Shown here: positions 35,538 through 43,900 of the stretch, one piece after another
How positions within the stretch are numbered: position 1 is the first letter of the stretch
Layout: each line of letters begins with the position of its first letter
Origin: Bradyrhizobium sp. CCGE-LA001
Lineage (GTDB): Bacteria > Pseudomonadota > Alphaproteobacteria > Rhizobiales > Xanthobacteraceae
DNA length: 64,000 nucleotides
Reading direction: 5' to 3'
Assembly: GCF_000296215.2 (NCBI RefSeq)
Contig: NZ_CP013949.1
Location: 1,853,501-1,917,500 of the forward strand
Program-made: the position numbers and the translations under genes
Notes under the pieces: model-generated
What the model was told of the DNA's origin: nothing
The model's input: only the letters and a program-made list of their open reading frames with translations
Databases searched by the model: none

Positions 35538-36254
35538 ATGTCGTCAGCAGCCTCGTTCAGCAATTTCAAGGTTCTCACCTTCGACGTCGTCGGCACCTTG
35601 ATCGATTTCGAGACCGGCGTGATCTCCGCGGTGCGCAAGATCTCGGGAAAGACGCCAGCCGAGCTCAGCGACGACCAGATCTTCGAACCCTACAAGCGCG
35701 GCCGCGACAAGCATTACGAGCGCTCCAGCGAGGCGATGTTCCACGTCTATCGCCATCTCGCCACCGAGCTCGAACTGCCCGCCGACGATGCGGCCTGCGA
35801 TGCGTTTCAGCTCTCGGTGCTGCGCTGGGGGCCGTTCGCGGATTCGGTCGAGGCACTTAAGCGCCTGCGCACCAAATTCCGCCTGGTGGCGATGACCAAT
35901 GCCGACCGGGTCGCGCTCTCCTGCTACGCGCATGCGCTCGGCGATCCCTTCGACGACACGGTCTGCGCGGATGACACCGGCGTCGCCAAGCCGAACCCTG
36001 AGTTCTTCGCCTACAACAAGGGCCGCCAGTCCGCCTTCGGCTACAAGCAGTCCGACATCCTGCACGTCGCGCAGAGCCAGTATCACGACATCGGGATCGC
36101 GCGGAAGCTCGGCTACAAGGTGTGCTGGATCGAGCGCCGTCAGGGCATCGCCGGTTTCGGCGGCACGCCTGCGGTGGAGACGCTGACCAAGCCGGACTTC
36201 CATTATCCGACGTTGAAGGCGCTCGCCGACGCGGCGATCGGGCCGGCGGCGTAA
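35538..36254 (+). CDS. HAD type II (haloacid dehalogenase-like) protein
   Basis: A 238-aa HAD protein. The nucleophile Asp16 is in VLTFDVVGTLIDFETG. The second acidic residue of phosphatases (DxD) is replaced by Val, as in dehalogenase-type members, which have an aromatic or other residue there. The Thr/Ser motif is AMTNADR. The Lys is in GVAKPNPEFF, and the acid motif is in HVAQSQYHDIGIA. A dehalogenase or dehalogenase-like role fits better than a phosphatase. It sits inside a polyamine-type transporter operon. A TTG 27 bases upstream is in frame, but the ATG has GAGAGAAGAAG before it. Confidence 0.85.
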   Translation: MSSAASFSNFKVLTFDVVGTLIDFETGVISAVRKISGKTPAELSDDQIFEPYKRGRDKHYERSSEAMFHVYRHLATELELPADDAACDAFQLSVLRWGPFADSVEALKRLRTKFRLVAMTNADRVALSCYAHALGDPFDDTVCADDTGVAKPNPEFFAYNKGRQSAFGYKQSDILHVAQSQYHDIGIARKLGYKVCWIERRQGIAGFGGTPAVETLTKPDFHYPTLKALADAAIGPAA

Positions 36255-36270
36255 ATCCGTGAAGGCGGAC

Positions 36271-37578
36271 ATGGCACGGGACTGGCGCGCACTGCCATCG
36301 GTCAACTCGCTGTGGGAAGCCACGGCAGAACCGGCGCGCACATTTCCCGTGCTGTCGGGCGAGCAGCAGGCGGATGTGGTGATCATCGGCGCCGGCTACA
36401 CCGGACTTTCCGCCGCGCATCACATCGCCAAGGACGGCCTGTCGCCGGTCGTGCTCGAGGCCAACCGGCCCGGCTGGGGCGCGAGCGGCCGCAATGGCGG
36501 GGTGATCACCGCAAAATTCCGCGTCTCGTTCCGTGAGATCGATGCCGTGCACGGCCGCGCCATGGCGAAGCGCATGTACGAGATCGCGCATCAATCGACC
36601 GATATGGTCGAGGAACTGGTGTCCGAGTTCGGCATCAGCAGCGCGAACCTGACGCGCAGCGGCCAGGTCAAGGCCGCCCATAATGAAACGACGCTGAAGG
36701 CGGCGATCGAGGAAGCCAACTGGATGACGCGCGAGATGGGCTCTGCCGAGGTCCGCATCCTCGACAAGCGCGGCGTGCGGGAGGAGACCGGCTCGGACAT
36801 CTTCGTCGGCGGCGTGCTCAATCCCGGCTCGGGCGGCGTTCATCCGCTAAACTATCTGCGCGGCCTTGCAAATGGCGTTGCAAGCCGCGGCGTTCCGATC
36901 TTTCAGGAGTCGCCGGTCGTCAAGCTCAGGCGCGAAAACGGCGGCATCGTCGCCGAGACGCCGCAAGGCGCTGTGCGCGCCAAGCAGGCAATCATCGCCA
37001 CCAACAGCTATTCGGATCTCACCGGCGCGACCGCGCACATGCAGCGCACGCTGATCCCGTTCCGCAGCGCCATGGTCGCGACCGGGCAGCTGCCGCGCAA
37101 TCTCGCGGGAAAGCTGATGCCCAGCGGGCGAACCTATACCGAGACCAAGCGCATGATGCGCTGGTTCCGTATGGTCGACAACCGGGTGATCTTTGGTGGC
37201 CGCGGCGCCTTCGGCAAGCAGGATTCGCAAGCCGCCTTCGACGCGCTACGCAAGGCGATGGTCGGCATCTTCCCCGATCTGGCCGAGGTCCCGCTCGACT
37301 ACAAATGGTCGGGCCTCGTCGCGATGACGCTGGACTCGGTGCCGCATATTGGTCGGATCGACGACCGCACGCTGGTTGCGCGCGGCTACAACGGCGCCGG
37401 CGTTGCAATGTCCAGCCTGATGGGCCGCTATCTCGCAGCCTTCGTGCGCGGCGAGAGCCCCGACGTCGGCCTGCTCGACGTCGGCCGCATGAAGTCCATT
37501 CCGTTCTATCCGCTGCGCGAGCCGGCCGTCCGCATGGTCGCCGGCTGGTACCAGTTTCTCGATGCGATCGGTCGGTGA
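36271..37578 (+). CDS. FAD-dependent amine oxidoreductase (PuuB-like)
   Basis: A 435-aa DAO-family flavoprotein. The N-terminal VVIIGAGYTGLSAAHHIAKD is the FAD-binding loop, followed by RPGWGASGRNGGVIT. PuuB-type markers GARGAFGK-like (GGRGAFGKQ) and YKWSGLVAMTLDSVPHIGRI sit in the C-terminal half, with YNGAGVAMSSLMGRYLA at the end. PuuB oxidises gamma-glutamylputrescine; related enzymes act on other N-substituted amines. The context (polyamine ABC transporter) supports an amine substrate. An alternative GTG start is 12 bases upstream. Confidence 0.88.
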   Translation: MARDWRALPSVNSLWEATAEPARTFPVLSGEQQADVVIIGAGYTGLSAAHHIAKDGLSPVVLEANRPGWGASGRNGGVITAKFRVSFREIDAVHGRAMAKRMYEIAHQSTDMVEELVSEFGISSANLTRSGQVKAAHNETTLKAAIEEANWMTREMGSAEVRILDKRGVREETGSDIFVGGVLNPGSGGVHPLNYLRGLANGVASRGVPIFQESPVVKLRRENGGIVAETPQGAVRAKQAIIATNSYSDLTGATAHMQRTLIPFRSAMVATGQLPRNLAGKLMPSGRTYTETKRMMRWFRMVDNRVIFGGRGAFGKQDSQAAFDALRKAMVGIFPDLAEVPLDYKWSGLVAMTLDSVPHIGRIDDRTLVARGYNGAGVAMSSLMGRYLAAFVRGESPDVGLLDVGRMKSIPFYPLREPAVRMVAGWYQFLDAIGR

Positions 37579-37609
37579 GTTCACTTTGACGCTGGAGGAG
37601 GCAAGGAAG

Positions 37610-38656
37610 ATGACGACACGGAATGTTGGACTTGGCTGCGCGCTGCTGGGTGCGCTCGCATGTGGCGGCACGGCGGCCGGCGCCGCCGAACAGATCACCT
37701 TCGTCTCGCAGGGCGGCGCCTATCAGCAGGCGCAGACGGTGGCGATCCTCGATCCCTCCGCGAAAAAGCTCGGCATCACCATCAACCAGGATTCCATTCC
37801 CGATGCCTGGCCCGCGATCAAGACGCAAGTCGGCAGCGGCAAGCCGATCTGGGACGTCGTCGACACCCCGACCGGCAACTGCCTGCGTGGCGGCGAGCAG
37901 GGGCTGATCGAGAAGCTCGACTTCTCGAAGATTCCGAACGGCGCGGCGATGCCGGAGGCGTATCGCAGCCCCTATTCGGTTTCCTACGAGTTCTATTCGA
38001 GCGTGCTGGCCTTCAGCCAGAAGACGTTTCCGAAGGACGCGCCGAACAGCTGGGCGGATTTCTGGGACGTGAAGAAGTTTCCCGGCCGCCGCGCGCTGCG
38101 CAACCACCCCTTCGCAACGCTCGAGGCCGCGCTGATGGCCGACGGTGTCGCGCCGGACAAGCTCTATCCGCTCGACGTCGACCGCGCCTTCAAGAAGCTG
38201 GAGGAGATCAAGCCGCATATCACGGTGTGGTGGACCTCGGGCGCGCAGTCGGCACAGCTGCTCAACGACGGCGAGGTCGACATGGAGATGGCCTGGAACG
38301 GCCGCGTCAGTGCGGTCGCCAAGGAGGGCGCAAAAGTGTCCTTCACCTACAACCAGGGCATTTTGCAGAGCACCTCGCTCTGTATCCTCAAGGGCGCGCC
38401 GAACCGCGACACGGCGGTGAAATTCCTCAACGAAGCCGTCGATCCCGTGCACCAGGCCAATTTGCCGCTCCACATCGATTACGGCCCGGGCAATCCCAAG
38501 GCATTCGAGACCAATGTGATCAAGCCCGAGCGCGCTGCGCAATTACCGAGCGAGCCGTCCAATGCGGCCAAGCAGGCGCTGATGTCCTACGCCTGGTGGT
38601 CCTCGCCGGCCGGTGAGGCTGCCGAGAAGCGCTGGGCGTCCTTCATGCAGAAGTAA
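37610..38656 (+). CDS. ABC transporter solute-binding protein (PotD-like)
   Basis: A 348-aa periplasmic protein with a signal peptide ending near TAAGAAEQ. QITFVSQGGAYQQAQTVAIL and FYSSVLAFSQKTFPKDAPNS, then AMADGVAPDKLYPLD-like residues, resemble the spermidine/putrescine- or Fe-type binding family. The ATG at 37610 with GGAGGAGG upstream is preferred over one at 37562. The two permease genes follow at once. Confidence 0.92.
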   Translation: MTTRNVGLGCALLGALACGGTAAGAAEQITFVSQGGAYQQAQTVAILDPSAKKLGITINQDSIPDAWPAIKTQVGSGKPIWDVVDTPTGNCLRGGEQGLIEKLDFSKIPNGAAMPEAYRSPYSVSYEFYSSVLAFSQKTFPKDAPNSWADFWDVKKFPGRRALRNHPFATLEAALMADGVAPDKLYPLDVDRAFKKLEEIKPHITVWWTSGAQSAQLLNDGEVDMEMAWNGRVSAVAKEGAKVSFTYNQGILQSTSLCILKGAPNRDTAVKFLNEAVDPVHQANLPLHIDYGPGNPKAFETNVIKPERAAQLPSEPSNAAKQALMSYAWWSSPAGEAAEKRWASFMQK

Positions 38657-38665
38657 AGCGCGCCA

Positions 38666-39538
38666 ATGCCGACGACATCCGTGCCAGATCCCTCGAAGAA
38701 GCATCAGCGCCGCGAGCATGCGCTGATGCTGGCATTGGTGTCGCCGGCGCTGCTGGTGATCCTGGCTCTGATCGTGCTGCCGGTCGGCTGGCTGGCATGG
38801 CAGTCGGTCGATCACGACGGCTTCACGCTGGAGAACTACCGCCGCGTCTTCACGGAAGACATCTACTGGCGCAGCTTTGCGCTGACATTCGAGATCAGCC
38901 TCGCGGTCACGCTGATCGCGCTGCTGCTCGGCTATCCCGTGGCCTATCTCGCCAATTCGGTGCCGAAAGGCTGGAGCATCCTCATCCTCGCGTTGGTGGT
39001 GCTGCCGTTCTGGACCAGCGTGCTGGTGCGCGCCTATGCCTGGCTGGCACTGCTGCAGCGCACCGGCGTGATCAACCAGTTCCTGCGCTACCTCGATGTC
39101 ATCTCGGAGCCACTCGCGCTGGTCCACAACACGTTCGGCACGGTGGTTGCGACCGTGCACATCCTGCTGCCGTTCATGGTGCTGCCGCTCTATGCGACCA
39201 TGCAGAAGATCCCGGCCGACCTGATGCAGGCCGGCGCCAGCCTTGGCGCCAGCCCGTCGCTCACATTCTTCCGCGTGTTCCTGCCGCTGTCGATGCCGGG
39301 CGTGCTCGCCGGCTGCACCATGGTGTTCGTGCTCTGCCTCGGCTTCTACATCACGCCGGAATTGCTCGGCGGCGGCCGCACGGTCATGGTGTCGATGCTG
39401 GTGAGCCGCAATGTCGAGCTCTACAACCAGTTCGGCGCAGCGAGTGCGGTCGCGGTGGTGCTGCTCGTCAGCGTGCTCGCGATCTTCTTCGTCGTCAGCC
39501 GCTTCATCTCGCTCGATCGCGTGCTGGGGCAGAAATGA
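38666..39538 (+). CDS. ABC transporter permease (PotB-like)
   Basis: A 290-aa permease with six spans. The cytoplasmic EAA loop is MQAGASLGASPSLTFFRVFL. ARAYAWLALLQRTGVINQFL-type sequence (VRAYAWLALLQRTGVINQFL) is typical of PotB. The start is 9 bases after the binding-protein gene; the stop overlaps the next permease gene by ATGA. Confidence 0.93.
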   Translation: MPTTSVPDPSKKHQRREHALMLALVSPALLVILALIVLPVGWLAWQSVDHDGFTLENYRRVFTEDIYWRSFALTFEISLAVTLIALLLGYPVAYLANSVPKGWSILILALVVLPFWTSVLVRAYAWLALLQRTGVINQFLRYLDVISEPLALVHNTFGTVVATVHILLPFMVLPLYATMQKIPADLMQAGASLGASPSLTFFRVFLPLSMPGVLAGCTMVFVLCLGFYITPELLGGGRTVMVSMLVSRNVELYNQFGAASAVAVVLLVSVLAIFFVVSRFISLDRVLGQK

Positions 39539-40320
39539 TGCGCGCCTCGCCCGCACGGATCGCCCTCTACGTGATCAGCGCGCTGGTGCTGGTCTACCTG
39601 ATCCTGCCCGTGCTGATCATCGCGCCGATCTCGTTCTCCAGCGCGCGCTTCCTGACCTTCCCGCCGCCGTCTTTCTCGCTGCGCTGGTACCAGCAATATT
39701 TCGCCAATCCGGCCTGGATGCAGGCGACGCAGGTGACGCTGACGGTCGCGCTCCTCACCGTCGTGATTGCAACGCCCTGTGGCGTCGCCGCTGCCTATGC
39801 CATCAGCCAGTCGAAGCTGCGCATCATGCGGATCATCCATATGACGCTGCTGCTGCCGCTGGTGGTGCCGATCATCATCACCGCGGTCGGCATCTTCTTC
39901 GTCTACGCCAAGGTCGGCCTGGTCGCGACCATGCCCGGCCTGGTGCTGGCGAACGTGATGTTGGGCCTGCCCTACGTCGTGATCTCGGTGCTGGCGGGCC
40001 TGCAGAGCTTCGATCCGGCGCAGGAGATGGTGGCGCGCAGCCTCGGCATGAACCGCCTGCGCAGCTTCTTCGCGGTGACCTTGCCGCAGATCAAGTCGAG
40101 CGTGGTTGCCGGCGGCATCTTCGCTTTCATCTCGGCGATGGACGAGACCATCGTCGCGCTGTTCATCTCCGGGGGCCAGTACCAGCCGCTGATCAAGCGC
40201 ATGTTCACCGCGCTACGCGACGAGATCGATCCGACCATCGCCGCGATCTCGACGCTGATGACGGCGGCCTCCTTCATGCTGGTGCTGCTGGCGAGCACGC
40301 GGCAGAAGAAGGGTGGTTGA
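39535..40320 (+). CDS. ABC transporter permease (PotC-like)
   Basis: A 261-aa permease with six spans. The EAA loop is EMVARSLGMNRLRSFFAVTL. FISAMDETIVALFISG is the PotC-type signature. The ATG at 39535 overlaps the previous stop (ATGATG; 39538 is equally possible). It is the final gene of the operon that began at 34408. Confidence 0.93.
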   Translation: MMRASPARIALYVISALVLVYLILPVLIIAPISFSSARFLTFPPPSFSLRWYQQYFANPAWMQATQVTLTVALLTVVIATPCGVAAAYAISQSKLRIMRIIHMTLLLPLVVPIIITAVGIFFVYAKVGLVATMPGLVLANVMLGLPYVVISVLAGLQSFDPAQEMVARSLGMNRLRSFFAVTLPQIKSSVVAGGIFAFISAMDETIVALFISGGQYQPLIKRMFTALRDEIDPTIAAISTLMTAASFMLVLLASTRQKKGG

Positions 40321-40365
40321 GGATGATCCTCGTCCTGGCTTTCGCCAGGTCGATTCAGTGCCGTC

Positions 40366-41013
40366 TCACTTCGCCCCCAACCAAGCCAAGATCATCTCCA
40401 CGACCTGGATCCTGCTCTTCGCCAGCACCCCGGGCTCGCTGAGGTCGCGGTCGAACAGGGCGCCGAAGGTGTGGCGGTTGGCGACGCGGAAGAAGCAGTA
40501 GGAGCTGATGGCGAGGTGCAAATCGATGGCGTCGACGTCGTCGCGGAAGACGCCTTCGCTGCGGCCGCGCTTGAGGATGCCGTCGAGCGTCGCGATCACG
40601 CTGGCGTTGAGCTGGCGCAGTTGCAGGTTCTGCTTCAGATGCTTGCCGTGGTGGATGTTCTCGATGCTGACGAGGCGGATGAAGCTCGGATTGCGTTCGT
40701 CATGGTCGAAGGTGGCTTCGATCAGGCGGCGCAAGCCCTCGCGGGCATCGCAGCTTCCGATGTCGAGTTGCTCCTCCAGCGCACGGATGCTGCGATAGGC
40801 CTCCTCCAGCACCGCGAGGTAGAGCTGCTCCTTGCCGCCGAAATAATAGTAGATCATCCGCTTCGACGTGCGTGTCCGGGCGGCGATCGCGTCGACCCGC
40901 GCCCCGGAATAGCCTTCGCGGGCGAATTCCTGCATCGCCACCTCGAGGATGTCGCGCTTGGTGCGCTCGGGATCGTTGGTGCGCTTCGATGGGAGCGGCA
41001 TGCGTTCGAGCAT
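40366..41013 (-). CDS. TetR-family regulator
   Basis: A 215-aa repressor. The N-terminal HTH (about 10-60) has AREGYSGARVDAIAARTRTS and MIYYYFGGKEQLYLAVLEEA. The ligand domain follows, with IRLVSIENIHHGKHLKQN. The start is uncertain between 41013 and 41001, both poorly marked. It converges on the ABC operon and lies 17 bp downstream of the racemase gene's stop (41031) on the same strand. Confidence 0.88.
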   Translation of the reverse strand: MLERMPLPSKRTNDPERTKRDILEVAMQEFAREGYSGARVDAIAARTRTSKRMIYYYFGGKEQLYLAVLEEAYRSIRALEEQLDIGSCDAREGLRRLIEATFDHDERNPSFIRLVSIENIHHGKHLKQNLQLRQLNASVIATLDGILKRGRSEGVFRDDVDAIDLHLAISSYCFFRVANRHTFGALFDRDLSEPGVLAKSRIQVVEMILAWLGAK

Positions 41014-41030
41014 CGCTGTCTGGTTGGAGG

Positions 41031-41720
41031 TCACCCGATTGCGAAATCGGCCGCCGTCTTGGCGTGGATCGCGGTGGTGTCGAATGTCTCGACCGACGTG
41101 TCGTCCGCGCCGACCAGCATCGTGATCTCGGTGCAGCCGAGGATGATGCACTCCGCGCCCGCGGCGACGAGCGCTGCCATCACGTCCCGATAGCGCCGGC
41201 GCGAGGGATCGGCAACCAGGCCGAGGCACAGCTCGTCGTAGATGATGCGGTTCACGTCGGCGCGGGCGTCAGGGGGAGGAATCAGGACGTCGAGATCATG
41301 CGCGCGCAGCCGGTCGATGTAGAATTGCTCCTCCATCGTGAACTTGGTGCCGAGCAGCCCGACCCGCCGATAACCCTTCGACCGAATCCGCTGCGCCGTT
41401 GCATCCCCGATGTGGATGAAAGGAACGGTCAGGCTCGAAATGATCTCGGGGGCCACTTTGTGCATCGTGTTGGTGCACAGCACGATCGCACGCGCGCCGG
41501 CGTTTTCGAGGCGCCGCGCCACCTCCGCCAGGCTGGCCGCCGCCTCGCTCCAACGGCCGGCATATTGCATCTCCTTGATCCCTTGGAAATCATAGGAATA
41601 CATCAGCAGCGGAGCCGAATGCAGCTTGCCCATGCGGTCGCGGACGCGCTCATTGATGAGCTTGTAGTAGTGCGCGGTGCTCTCCCAGCTCATGCCCCCG
41701 ATCAGGCCGATGGTCCGCAT
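41031..41720 (-). CDS. Aspartate/glutamate racemase-family protein (YgeA/RacX type)
   Basis: A 229-aa protein. MRTIGLIGGMSWESTAHYYK is the family start, which fixes the ATG at 41720. The two catalytic Cys sit in IVLCTNTMHKVAPE and IILGCTEITMLV. It probably interconverts D- and L-amino acids without PLP in the cytoplasm. It lies downstream of the binding-protein gene at 41899. Confidence 0.88.
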   Translation of the reverse strand: MRTIGLIGGMSWESTAHYYKLINERVRDRMGKLHSAPLLMYSYDFQGIKEMQYAGRWSEAAASLAEVARRLENAGARAIVLCTNTMHKVAPEIISSLTVPFIHIGDATAQRIRSKGYRRVGLLGTKFTMEEQFYIDRLRAHDLDVLIPPPDARADVNRIIYDELCLGLVADPSRRRYRDVMAALVAAGAECIILGCTEITMLVGADDTSVETFDTTAIHAKTAADFAIG

Positions 41721-41898
41721 TCCGGTGCTCCCAAGGATTGGTTCGACCGGATCGTAGTGGAAGAAACCGAAGTTTGCACGCTGGGGGGCGGCGCCCCCGT
41801 CGATCATGGCTGCGGGTATGTGGACATCAGATCATCGAGGCCGCTGATCGCGACGTCATGATGCCTGGAGGCTGTGCCCTGGATCGACGACAGCCGGC

Positions 41899-42732
41899 TC
41901 AGAACTGCACTTCGCCGGGAATGTCGTCCGGGCCGAGACCGACCGCCTGGAAACCCTTCAACATCCATTCGCGGGTCTGGCCCAGTGAGCGGTTGTAATC
42001 GGCCCAGGCGCTGAGGAAGTCCTTGTAGCGCCGGTCGGCTTCGGCGCGGATTCCCATGTTGGTCGGCAGGGTCAATAGCGGCCGCGGCACCGCGAGATCG
42101 CCGAGCGTCGGATTCTTCTTCAAGGTCGCGACCGACAGCACGGCCAGCGAGATGTTGCAGTCCGCCCGTCCGGTTGCAACCGCGAGGATCGCCTCGTTGC
42201 GCTCCTTGAAGCCGAGGATCGTCGCCTTCGGGCAGTAGCGTCGCGCGATCGTCTCGTGGGTCGAGCCGATGTCGACGGCGATCTTGACTTCGGGCTTGTT
42301 GATCTCCGCCCAGGTCTGCGGCTTGGCAAAGCCCTTCTTGGTGATGACGGTGAAGGAGTGCACCAGGATGGGCGTGGAGAAGTCGATGACCAGCGAGCGC
42401 TCCGGCGTCGGATTGACGGCAAAGGCGAGGTCGATCTTCTCGGCCTGGAGGTCGAGGATCTGGTTGCCCCAGGTCGATTCCAGCGTCTCGACCTTGGCGC
42501 CGAGCTTGGCGGCGATATCGTTGGCCATGTCGATGCAGGCACCCGACCATTGATTGGTGGTGAGGTCCTTGTGGAAATAAGGATCCTGGCCGGCGATGAC
42601 GGCGACCCGGAGCACGCCGCTCTTCTTGATGCGCTCGAGCGTCGAACTGGCTGCGGTATCAGCCTTTGCCGAACCCGTTGCGGCCATCGCGGCACCGAGG
42701 GCAACAGTGGTGAGTGCGTCCCTGCGATTCAT
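41899..42732 (-). CDS. Amino-acid ABC transporter solute-binding protein
   Basis: A 277-aa periplasmic binding protein of SBP family 3. The N-terminal signal MNRRDALTTVALGAAMAATG is followed by LERIKKSGVLRVAVI, the canonical opening of this family. IDLAFAVNPTPERSLVIDFS and STHETIARRYCPK are later motifs. No permease or ATPase gene is adjacent, so its partners lie elsewhere. It diverges from the D-hydroxyacid dehydrogenase gene. Confidence 0.9.
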   Translation of the reverse strand: MNRRDALTTVALGAAMAATGSAKADTAASSTLERIKKSGVLRVAVIAGQDPYFHKDLTTNQWSGACIDMANDIAAKLGAKVETLESTWGNQILDLQAEKIDLAFAVNPTPERSLVIDFSTPILVHSFTVITKKGFAKPQTWAEINKPEVKIAVDIGSTHETIARRYCPKATILGFKERNEAILAVATGRADCNISLAVLSVATLKKNPTLGDLAVPRPLLTLPTNMGIRAEADRRYKDFLSAWADYNRSLGQTREWMLKGFQAVGLGPDDIPGEVQF

Positions 42733-42793
42733 GGCAGTTCTCCAGCGCTTCTGGACTCGAACCCGGCGTCTGGACTATTTCTGTATTCAGACT

Positions 42794-42809
42794 AAAATGC
42801 AATACGGTA
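42794..42809. promoter_or_regulatory. Possible operator in the divergent promoter
   Basis: AAAATGCA (42794-42801) is followed by the odd-length palindrome AATACGGTATT (42801-42811). AAAATGCA recurs beside GGTAT just at the start of the GntR gene (47662-47669). A shared GntR site is possible but unproven. Confidence 0.25.
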
Positions 42810-42835
42810 TTTTTTAGCGGACAGGAAAGACCAGA

Positions 42836-43753
42836 GTGCGCGCTCTCTTCGTCGATGCCAACGACACGCTTGCTGCGGTGACCGAAAAGCTGCTGCGCAT
42901 TCAGGACCTGCCGGTCGGCATCAACCGGAATCCTTCCATCAAGCCCGACGACCTGCCCGGCCTGCTCGACGGGGCCGAGATCATGATCGTCGATCACACC
43001 GCGGTGCCGACCGCGATCGCCGCCAAGTGCGCCGCCTTGAAGCACGTCGTCTTCCTCGGCACCGGCGCGCGCAGCTACATGAATCCGGAAGAGCTGGCTG
43101 GTCGCGGCATCTCCGTTCACACCATCAAGGGTTATGGCGACACCGCGGTCGCCGAATGCGCCATCGCGCTGATGTGGGCCTGCGCCCGGAATTTCGGCGA
43201 GATGGATCGCGGCATGCGCGAGGGCAACTGGCTGCGTCGCGATGCGATGCAGCTCACCGGCAAGACGCTCGGCCTGATCGGCTTCGGCGGCATCGCGGCG
43301 GAAACGGCGCGCATGGCGCTCGGCTGCGGCATGAAGGTGATGGCCTGGAACAGGTCGCCGAAGACGCATGCGGGCGTCGCGTTCGTTCCGCTGGAGCAGC
43401 TGCTCGCGGACAGCCACGTCGTCTCGCTGCATCTGCTCCTCAACGACGAGACCAAGGGCTTTCTGTCGCGTGAGCGCATCGCGATGATGCGGCCCGGCAG
43501 CATCCTGATCAACACCGCGCGCGGCGCGGTGGTCGACGAGGACGCAATGCTCGATGCCTTGCGCGCGGGCCACATCGCCCATGCCGGCCTCGACGTCTTC
43601 ACGGTCGAGCCGCTCCCGTCAGGCCACCCGCTGACGAAGCTGCCGAACGTGACACTGTCGGCGCATTCGGCGTTCCGCACGCAGGAGGCGAGCGACAATC
43701 TCATCGGCGCAGCACTCGACCATTGCCGCCGCATCATCGCGAATGGGCGCTAG
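42836..43753 (+). CDS. D-isomer-specific 2-hydroxyacid dehydrogenase
   Basis: A 305-aa NAD-dependent dehydrogenase. The start is a GTG (42836). The nucleotide-binding loop is GLIGFGGIAAETARMA. The catalytic Arg is in NTARGAVVDEDAM, the Glu in FTVEPLPSGHP and the His in LSAHSAFRTQE. Phosphoglycerate-dehydrogenase-like enzymes of this size act on various 2-hydroxyacids. It is the first gene of a run of catabolic genes on the plus strand. Confidence 0.9.
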   Translation: MRALFVDANDTLAAVTEKLLRIQDLPVGINRNPSIKPDDLPGLLDGAEIMIVDHTAVPTAIAAKCAALKHVVFLGTGARSYMNPEELAGRGISVHTIKGYGDTAVAECAIALMWACARNFGEMDRGMREGNWLRRDAMQLTGKTLGLIGFGGIAAETARMALGCGMKVMAWNRSPKTHAGVAFVPLEQLLADSHVVSLHLLLNDETKGFLSRERIAMMRPGSILINTARGAVVDEDAMLDALRAGHIAHAGLDVFTVEPLPSGHPLTKLPNVTLSAHSAFRTQEASDNLIGAALDHCRRIIANGR

Positions 43754-43900
43754 TGCAAACAGCAGGGGCGGGCATGACGCCTGCGCAGGCTGCGGCAAGC
43801 CTTTCGATCTTGCGCGTCCTGCCGGCCTGTCATACGCCAGCTTCGAACAACATTCTCGCCAAGCGATGAGGCGCATCGCTGGAGCCTTGAGGGAGCCGAC

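Noticed and set aside
40334..40349. Small hairpin CCTGGC-TTTC-GCCAGG after the ABC permease gene as a terminator
   Set aside because: The stem is only 6 bp and no T-tract follows, so it is too weak to call.
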